From Chitinophagales bacterium (GTDB taxonomy: Bacteria; Bacteroidota; Bacteroidia; Chitinophagales; UBA8649), in the NCBI GenBank assembly GCA_016777395.1, contig JADHRO010000104.1:1-7214 (forward strand): a stretch of DNA of 7,214 nucleotides. The letters are read 5' to 3'. Position numbers and translations under genes: made by a program. Below the pieces are notes generated by a model. That model worked only from the letters and a program-made list of their open reading frames with translations. It ran no database searches and had not been told where the DNA came from. Position 1 is the stretch's first letter, and each line of letters starts with the position of its first letter. Shown piece by piece: positions 1 through 4,749 of the stretch.

Positions 1-488
1 CCGGTGATTATTTTTTCTAAATCTGCTCCATATCGTTGCTTTCTATCCATACTCCTTGTCCAGCAAACTACTTCAAAAAACTTTTCTTCACTCTCGAATG
101 CTGAGTGCCAATAATAGATGTTTTCATTTTCCATAACACCATAAAGCTCAATATCAATAGCTTTATAATTCATGCCCTGTCTGAAGACAGAGTCTGTAAC
201 CAGCGGATCTTTCAGTAACTCATAGTTTTTAAGTGTACTTAAAACAGATTCATGAAATTGAGCCAAGCTTTTCCCTTCTTTTTCATAGACTTTTACCAAA
301 GCATAGGTGTTTCTGTAGGAGTTTTTATATCCGAGATCAGCAGAAAAATCATCGCAATCTTCCATATAATCAGGAAAGGAAATGATGAATTCATTGTTAT
401 GGTTGATCTCATTAAACGCCTCAGAATAACCACAAGATTGCAATCCAAGGATAAGGGGAATAAAAAGGATGATATTAATTATTCGCAT
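1..488 (-). CDS. Unrecognised lipoprotein, 3' end outside window
   Basis: This frame is open without a stop from an ATG at 488 to the left edge, giving 162 codons, so the C-terminus is missing. The first 19 residues form a lipoprotein signal: Arg2, a hydrophobic stretch (IINIILFIPLILG) and the lipobox LQSC with Cys19 as the probable lipidation site. The mature protein would be membrane-anchored in the envelope. The rest begins with a strand-like EFIISFPDYM, then alternates predicted strands and helices, with aromatic-rich segments such as NIYYWHSAF and FFEVVCWTR and a final helix GADLEKII. That order resembles the small PsbP/Mog1-like fold seen in some bacterial lipoproteins, but this is only a pattern impression. 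It starts 4 bases after the stop of the AGMO-like gene (TAA-AAAC-ATG) and so is probably the next gene of the same operon. No function can be assigned. Confidence 0.8.
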   Translation of the reverse strand, partial: MRIINIILFIPLILGLQSCGYSEAFNEINHNNEFIISFPDYMEDCDDFSADLGYKNSYRNTYALVKVYEKEGKSLAQFHESVLSTLKNYELLKDPLVTDSVFRQGMNYKAIDIELYGVMENENIYYWHSAFESEEKFFEVVCWTRSMDRKQRYGADLEKIIT

Positions 489-492
489 GTTT

Positions 493-1368
493 TTATAAAT
501 TTTTTCTTAATGTTTTAGCTCTTAAATCCTTCCCATCATGACTCCATCCTGGAGGCATAAAAAGGTATTTCAATTTATTCTTAATGCCTTTAGCACGGTT
601 AACATCTTGGCACAGATGGATGATTTCGTGGCTAGCAATTTTTAGAGGGTTGTAGGTTTGGATATTCTCGGTTATTCCATATTTAACCGGTTCATTATCA
701 TCTTCTTCTTGAAATGTGCCAAAAATTCTATCCCAAATTATAAGAACGCCAGCATGGTTTTGATCTAAATACTTAATATTACTTCCATGATGTACCCGAT
801 GATGAGAAGGGGTATTGAAAATAAATTCGATGGGCCAAGGAAGTTTTCGCACTAATTCAGTATGCTGGAAAAACTGATAAACAAGACTAAGGGTTTGCAT
901 GGCGAAAATCATTATTGGTGCAAAACCGATCAATGGCAACCAACACCACCAAAAATACTTATAGGTTTGCTCTGCCCAGGATTGCCGGAGTGCGGTCCCT
1001 AAATTCATATTAATCGAGGAGTGATGATTGACATGTGCCGCCCATAAAACTCGAACCTCATGACTCAAGCGATGATGCCAATAGAAGGTAAAGTCATCTG
1101 CAAAAAATAACAAGAGCAAAGCCCACCATTCAGTGCCTAATTCAAACCAACGAAACTGATAGATAAAAGTGTATGCTATTAGTGCTAAAAACTTCATGCC
1201 GCCACCTACGAATAAGGAGCCAATTCCCATTAGATTGCTGGCAATGAAGTCCTTTCTTATGTAAAGACCTCTATTTTGACGGTAGTCAATATAGGCTTCA
1301 ATACATATCAGTATCATAAAGATGGGGATACTTAACGCGATTATTTTATTGTCTAAACCAAGCTCCAT
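493..1368 (-). CDS. AGMO-like sterol desaturase/fatty acid hydroxylase superfamily protein
   Basis: This 291-residue integral membrane protein belongs to the di-iron fatty acid hydroxylase superfamily. The histidine clusters are complete: H99-R-L-S-H103, H112-V-N-H115-H116 and H190-R-V-H193-H194, with H169 in QHTE as a further likely ligand. Hydrophobic segments lie near residues 10-26, 46-70, 82-97 and 140-167. Beyond the generic boxes, several stretches match the alkylglycerol monooxygenase (TMEM195) branch as I know it: NLGTALRQSW after box 2, FNTPSHHRVHHG at box 3, HAGVLIIWDRIFGTF and a late PPGW. Animal AGMO cleaves ether lipids with O2 and tetrahydrobiopterin. Bacterial relatives are mostly uncharacterised, so substrate and cofactor here are inferred. 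The ATG overlaps the gldH stop (TAATG), which implies translational coupling. A carotenoid hydroxylase or sterol desaturase role is less likely from the motifs. Superfamily placement is firm; the AGMO-type reaction is probable but unproven. Confidence 0.93.
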   Translation of the reverse strand: MELGLDNKIIALSIPIFMILICIEAYIDYRQNRGLYIRKDFIASNLMGIGSLFVGGGMKFLALIAYTFIYQFRWFELGTEWWALLLLFFADDFTFYWHHRLSHEVRVLWAAHVNHHSSINMNLGTALRQSWAEQTYKYFWWCWLPLIGFAPIMIFAMQTLSLVYQFFQHTELVRKLPWPIEFIFNTPSHHRVHHGSNIKYLDQNHAGVLIIWDRIFGTFQEEDDNEPVKYGITENIQTYNPLKIASHEIIHLCQDVNRAKGIKNKLKYLFMPPGWSHDGKDLRAKTLRKNL

Positions 1369-1850
1369 TATTCAATTGCTGTATAATTTTCTATTCTAAC
1401 TCCTGCACTCATTATTTCTAGCAAAGGATCTTCTCTCATTTCATGAGTTAAGTGAAAAGTATAAAATCCAGTATCTGCAAATGCATAATTAGAATAGTTG
1501 GAAAGGGGGTGTTTAAGAAGGCAAACGTCTCCAGTGCAATCGCCAAACCATTGCCCATCGGGTTGAGATAACTGAATATTGATTGCGGTTTCATATAGAC
1601 TATCGTTAGGGAATATTATACCTAGATTTATCCAAAGGTTTCTCCAGTTATAATTAAAACGATGTCGTACGTTGACATAAAGGTTTAGTGGAGTTTCGCC
1701 TTCGATATGGGTAGTAAAACTGAGTGTATCCATCGAAGACCATTGCTGACTCTTAAAATCTATATTTTTCTCATAAACTCTATGTTCGTCACAAGAAACA
1801 AAACACAAAATAAGAAGTATTAAAACAGTATTTAACGACACCTTATCCAT
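1368..1850 (-). CDS. gldH: Gliding motility lipoprotein GldH
   Basis: This 160-residue protein has a lipoprotein signal peptide (LNTVLILLILCFVSC) with Cys20 as the lipidation site, directly followed by DEHRVYEKNIDF. The Cys-Asp-x-x-Arg-Val start is typical of GldH. Other family-like segments are LYVNVRHRFNYNWRNLWI (residues 57-74), SQPDGQWFGD (95-104) and near the C-terminus LLEIMSAGVRIE (143-154). Length is normal for the family. GldH is needed for gliding in Flavobacterium johnsoniae and is thought to act with other Gld lipoproteins in the cell envelope, linked to the type IX secretion/gliding machinery. No other gld or spr gene is in the window. It starts 2 bases after the ricT stop and its own stop overlaps the next start, so it sits inside an operon. 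Cys105 and Cys110 form a close pair that might make a disulfide in the periplasm; I do not recall these as family-invariant. Confidence 0.88.
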   Translation of the reverse strand: MDKVSLNTVLILLILCFVSCDEHRVYEKNIDFKSQQWSSMDTLSFTTHIEGETPLNLYVNVRHRFNYNWRNLWINLGIIFPNDSLYETAINIQLSQPDGQWFGDCTGDVCLLKHPLSNYSNYAFADTGFYTFHLTHEMREDPLLEIMSAGVRIENYTAIE

Positions 1851-1852
1851 AT

Positions 1853-2989
1853 TTATTGATTGGGCCTTTTTTTGTTTTTACGGTAATTCTTATTCTTCCG
1901 TGGCTTCTTTCTTGCTTTCTTTTCTAAGGTTTTAAGACTAACACTCCCCACCAAATCTTCATTATAGGCCTCATCCAATTCTTTGTCTTTTGGTTCTTCT
2001 ACTATATTGAAATTGCTCAGGCTATTAGGATGCTCTCCTTTTTTGTTCATTTGAATAAGAGTTGCTACATCTTCTGCACTTAACTTATAGTATTTATTGC
2101 TTTTATCAATATTGTAGGTAAGCTCCTTTTTAAATATATCGGTCTTTCGCAGGTAAGCGGTCCCCTCTTTGGTTCTAATCTTATCCGGATTCTTTGGAAT
2201 GGATTTTAGCGCATCCATGTAAGTATCAAGTTCAAAGTTCAAACAACATTTGAGTCGACCACACTGGCCTGAAAGCTTATCGGTATTAATGCTCAGTTGC
2301 TGATAGCGAGCAGCTCCTGTTGATACACTTTCAAAATCACTCAACCATGTCGAACAACACAATTCTCTTCCGCAAGAGCCTATTCCGCCAATTCTTCCCG
2401 CTTCTTGCCGAGCACCAATTTGACGCATTTCTATTTTTACTTTAAACGTACCAGCATACTGCTTCACTAATTCTCTGAAGTCGATACGATTATCTGCTGT
2501 GTAGAAAAAAGTCGCTTTTTTACCATCTCCTTGAAACTCTATATCTCCAACCTTCATTTCAAGGTCAAGACTTCTCGATATTACCCGAGCTTTTACGAGC
2601 ATGGCTTTTTCTTTACCACGGAGCACTTGCATTTTTTTAATGTCATCTTCCGTTGCTTTACGAAGAATATTTCTAATCGTATCGGCCGACTCTTTAACAT
2701 CCTTTTTCTTCATTTGAATTTTCACCAATTCTCCTGATAAACTTACCTCTCCTAAGTCAAATCCTTGTGAGGCTTCAACCATAACTATATCACCACGGAA
2801 AAGTTCAATTTTTTTATCATTTCGATAAAACCCCTTTCTTGCACCATTTTTAAAACTGATTTCTACGAGATTAAAGTTGAAGTTGTCCGATAAAGGAATA
2901 TCCGCAAACCAATCGAAGGTATTCATTTTGTTACAGCCTCCGGTACTACATCCACCTGAAGACCCACATCCTGCTGTTGAGCACGCCAT
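1853..2989 (-). CDS. ricT: PSP1/RicT (YaaT) family protein
   Basis: This 378-residue cytoplasmic protein belongs to the PSP1 C-terminal-domain family that includes Bacillus subtilis RicT (YaaT). There it forms a complex with RicA and RicF that binds iron-sulfur clusters and influences RNase Y-dependent RNA processing. Family signatures are GIGSCGRELCCSTWLSDF (residues 203-220) and GQCGRLKCCLNFELDTY (241-257), with Cys206, 211, 212, 243, 248 and 249. The PSP1 core lies roughly at 40-200. The N-terminus carries a glycine/cysteine leader with Cys3, 8, 14 and 19, which is a possible extra metal site. The last 30 residues are very Lys/Arg-rich and could contact nucleic acid. The protein is about 100 residues longer than the Bacillus form, mostly at the C-terminus. 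RicA and RicF are not in the window, so a Ric-type role in this lineage is inference. It is flanked by holB upstream and gldH 2 bases downstream. Confidence 0.92.
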   Translation of the reverse strand: MACSTAGCGSSGGCSTGGCNKMNTFDWFADIPLSDNFNFNLVEISFKNGARKGFYRNDKKIELFRGDIVMVEASQGFDLGEVSLSGELVKIQMKKKDVKESADTIRNILRKATEDDIKKMQVLRGKEKAMLVKARVISRSLDLEMKVGDIEFQGDGKKATFFYTADNRIDFRELVKQYAGTFKVKIEMRQIGARQEAGRIGGIGSCGRELCCSTWLSDFESVSTGAARYQQLSINTDKLSGQCGRLKCCLNFELDTYMDALKSIPKNPDKIRTKEGTAYLRKTDIFKKELTYNIDKSNKYYKLSAEDVATLIQMNKKGEHPNSLSNFNIVEEPKDKELDEAYNEDLVGSVSLKTLEKKARKKPRKNKNYRKNKKRPNQ

Positions 2990-3005
2990 ATTTTATTTAT
3001 TTGGA

Positions 3006-3028
3006 CTTTCCCAGCTACTGGGGGAAAG
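3006..3028 (-). promoter_or_regulatory. Stem-loop between holB and ricT
   Basis: Read on the minus strand, CTTTCCC (3028-3022) pairs with GGGAAAG (3012-3006), seven perfect base pairs. Two more pairs (AG with CT) can form beyond a two-base C bulge, leaving a three-base TAG loop. It lies in the 57-base gap between holB and ricT and ends 16 bases before the ricT ATG. No T-run follows on the minus strand (TCCAAATAAATAAAAT), so it does not look like a classical intrinsic terminator. It could set RNA stability, act as a processing site or influence ricT translation. The inverted repeat is directly visible; its function is inferred. Confidence 0.45.
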
Positions 3029-3046
3029 AAATATTATTAATCCTAC

Positions 3047-4174
3047 TTAAAAGGCTTGAGGCTTATGTAAAGCCTTGATTTTCATGCTTGTACTTAGGAA
3101 TGCGATTTTTGCATTGGCATTCCGTACAATTTGATAATGCAAGTTATTGATTATTTGGGAAATGCCTAACATTTTTCGCCAAGTAATTATATCTATCATT
3201 TTGATTGCTACATTTCTTTCTTCCGTATTCAATCGACTAGGTAAATTATTTCTTGCTGCCAATCCTTCTCGGATGAAGAACAAGGTGTATTGAAGAAATG
3301 CTTTTTGATTTTGTCTTCCTGAGGTTGCCATATTTTCATTCCAGTCTACAAGGTTTTGCGCGAAACTATGCGAAGGGCGATTATTGAGTTGAATAATATT
3401 TAATAACCATCCTCTAAACTCCTCAAAATAATTATGCTTTGTTTGCCCAATTAAATCTTTTGCTTCTCTCCAACTTCCATCTGCTATTTGAGCGATTTTT
3501 AACGCTTCCTCTTTGGAGAGATCTTTATAGGAAACCAAAGCACTACTTAATTCATCTAACTGAAGTTTGGGAAACTTCACCACCTGGGTGCGGCTTAGTA
3601 TGGTTGGTAAAATAGCCTCTTGTGATTGAGCAATAAGGATAAAAATTGTATTTGCAGGCGGCTCTTCTATGAGTTTAAGAAGACGATTTCCTTCTTTTTT
3701 CAGAAACTCTGCTCCCCAAATAATTTGAACCTTATACTTCCCTTCAAAATGCCTCAAAGAGTGCTGACGAATGATTTGGTTGCACTCTTCGGCAGTGATG
3801 TTACCTTGTTTGTTTTCATTGGCCAATTGCGCTATCCAATCAGGGTATTTGAAATAGGATTCTTCAGCCAAGAATTCACGCCAATTTTCAATGCAAGCTC
3901 TTGATAAGGATTTGCTGCCAATTGTGGGATAGGTATAAAACACGTCAGGGTGAATCATTTTACTACACTTTACACATGAAGCACAGCTACCGCAGCTATC
4001 CTCATCATTGGGCTGCTCACAATTTACGTATTGAGCGAAGGCGAGTGCCATACTTAGCTTACCTGTTCCTTCTGCACCTAAAAACAACATGGCTTGACTT
4101 ATTTTATCGTTTTTCGCCGATTGAATAAGTTGATTTTTTAGCTCCGCTTGAGCGATGACTTGGTTAAATTGCAT
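3047..4174 (-). CDS. holB: DNA polymerase III subunit delta' (clamp loader)
   Basis: This is the delta' subunit of the clamp loader that places the sliding clamp on DNA during replication. Counting from the ATG at 4216, the AAA+ domain starts at MQFNQVIAQ (residue 15). A P-loop-like GAEGTGK is at 47-53, followed by Leu54 rather than Ser/Thr, so nucleotide binding may be weak, as is usual for delta'. Four cysteines (Cys66, 75, 78, 81; C-x8-C-x2-C-x2-C) match the family zinc module; Cys84 is a spare. Then come KVQIIWGAEFLKKEGNRLLK, LIEEPP and ILSRTQVVKFP, where SRT replaces the usual SRC. I chose the start at 4174 because family similarity begins there. The in-frame ATG at 4216 would add 14 residues and has AAGGA only 3 bases upstream, poor spacing. 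It is first in the five-gene minus-strand run and diverges from the PTPS gene. Confidence 0.92.
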   Translation of the reverse strand: MQFNQVIAQAELKNQLIQSAKNDKISQAMLFLGAEGTGKLSMALAFAQYVNCEQPNDEDSCGSCASCVKCSKMIHPDVFYTYPTIGSKSLSRACIENWREFLAEESYFKYPDWIAQLANENKQGNITAEECNQIIRQHSLRHFEGKYKVQIIWGAEFLKKEGNRLLKLIEEPPANTIFILIAQSQEAILPTILSRTQVVKFPKLQLDELSSALVSYKDLSKEEALKIAQIADGSWREAKDLIGQTKHNYFEEFRGWLLNIIQLNNRPSHSFAQNLVDWNENMATSGRQNQKAFLQYTLFFIREGLAARNNLPSRLNTEERNVAIKMIDIITWRKMLGISQIINNLHYQIVRNANAKIAFLSTSMKIKALHKPQAF

Positions 4175-4216
4175 GCTTTCGTTTAGACTTCGTAAATTTA
4201 CAAAAAATACCTGCAT

Positions 4217-4309
4217 TTATCCTTGTATTCATTCACAGGATATTTGCTATAATGAACTAGATTGCCAAGTTATTGTTTGTAAGTTAAAGGGAACAGAAGA
4301 AATTAGATT
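4217..4309. promoter_or_regulatory. Divergent intergenic region, holB / PTPS
   Basis: This AT-rich spacer should hold promoters for both directions. On the plus strand there is a perfect TATAAT at 4248-4253, with TTGTAT at 4223-4228 and a 19-base spacer, and TATTGTTTG at 4271-4279. The latter is one base longer than the Bacteroidota -7 consensus TAnnTTTG and has no TTG at the usual distance. On the minus strand I see no convincing match: TATTTTTTG at 4208-4200, inside the longer holB reading, is also one base off. No strong ribosome binding site precedes the PTPS ATG; AAAGG lies about 20 bases away. The placement of promoters is therefore only positional. Confidence 0.3.
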
Positions 4310-4717
4310 ATGAAGGTAGCAGTATATAGAAAAGCCCATTTTAATGCCGCACATCGGCTGTACAATAAATCTTGGAGCCAAGAGAAGAATGATAAAGTTT
4401 TTGGTTTGTGCAATAATGCAAATTGGCACGGACATAACTATGAGTTATTGGTGAAGGTCATAGGGGAAATTAATCCCGATACGGGATATGTGATTGACTT
4501 AAAAGTTCTTAAAGACATCATAAAGGAAGAGGTCGAGGAACGTTTCGACCATAAAAATTTAAATCTAGATTGTCCTGAGTTTGAAAATTTAAATCCTAGC
4601 GCTGAAAATATTGCGGTAGTTATTTATGATTTGCTGCGCGGACGTTTAGATAAGTGTTTCGAGATACAAGTTCGTTTGTATGAAACCGAGCGTAATTTTG
4701 TAGAGTATCCGGTCTAA
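4310..4717 (+). CDS. 6-pyruvoyl-tetrahydropterin synthase (PTPS-I type)
   Basis: This complete 135-residue member of the PTPS/QueD family would convert 7,8-dihydroneopterin triphosphate to 6-pyruvoyl-tetrahydropterin in the cytoplasm. Zinc ligands are His15 (FNAAHRL), His40 and His42 (HGHNY). The catalytic set is Cys34 (FGLCNN) with Asp80-His81 (DHKNLNLD). Substrate-binding glutamates are Glu99 (SAEN, usually TEN) and Glu125 (YETE). The spacing from Cys34 to the HGH motif is five residues, the form found in mammalian PTPS. QueD (6-carboxy-tetrahydropterin synthase, queuosine pathway) typically has C-x3-HGH. This favours a tetrahydrobiopterin role, although automated labels often say QueD. Trp39 replaces the glycine usual in mammalian enzymes. 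It is the only complete plus-strand gene, divergent from holB and convergent with the GH3 fusion. An AGMO-like enzyme, a family that uses tetrahydrobiopterin in animals, lies about 3 kb away. Confidence 0.93.
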   Translation: MKVAVYRKAHFNAAHRLYNKSWSQEKNDKVFGLCNNANWHGHNYELLVKVIGEINPDTGYVIDLKVLKDIIKEEVEERFDHKNLNLDCPEFENLNPSAENIAVVIYDLLRGRLDKCFEIQVRLYETERNFVEYPV

Positions 4718-4749
4718 GATTCCTACTTGTACAAGCTAATCTTTTATTA
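4716..4749 (+). terminator. Weak hairpin/T-rich terminator candidate after PTPS
   Basis: AAGATT (4716-4721) pairs with AATCTT (4738-4743), enclosing the perfect 10-base palindrome CTTGTACAAG (4726-4735). In the plus direction the structure runs into CTTTTATT. It sits exactly between two convergent stops that are 18 bases apart and overlaps both coding ends. The stem is AT-rich with an asymmetric internal loop, so it is weak. On the minus strand no T-run follows, so it would serve the PTPS transcript rather than the GH3 gene. The repeat is seen; terminator function is inferred. Confidence 0.35.

Noticed and set aside
252..518. Plus-strand open frame of 88 codons
   Set aside because: It lies antisense to the lipoprotein and the end of the AGMO-like gene, has no family-like motifs, and the opposite strand shows a clear signal peptide and continuous coding.
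493..1368. AGMO-like gene as carotenoid hydroxylase (CrtZ) or C-5 sterol desaturase
   Set aside because: Length, the TALRQS and VLIIWDRIFGTF stretches and the PPGW tail fit the AGMO branch better, and no carotenoid genes are nearby.
2531..2737. Plus-strand open frame of 68 codons inside ricT
   Set aside because: Antisense to well-conserved ricT coding; no motif, no ribosome binding site of note.
3626..4128. Two plus-strand open frames (92 and 75 codons) inside holB
   Set aside because: Both are antisense to the conserved AAA+ region of holB and show no recognisable protein features.
4247..4435. Minus-strand open frame of 62 codons across the PTPS start
   Set aside because: It overlaps the conserved N-terminus and zinc site of the PTPS on the other strand and lacks any motif.
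4310..4717. Assignment of the PTPS-family gene as queD (queuosine)
   Set aside because: Cys-to-HGH spacing is five residues, not the three of QueD, and no queC, queE or queF lies nearby. A dual role cannot be excluded.
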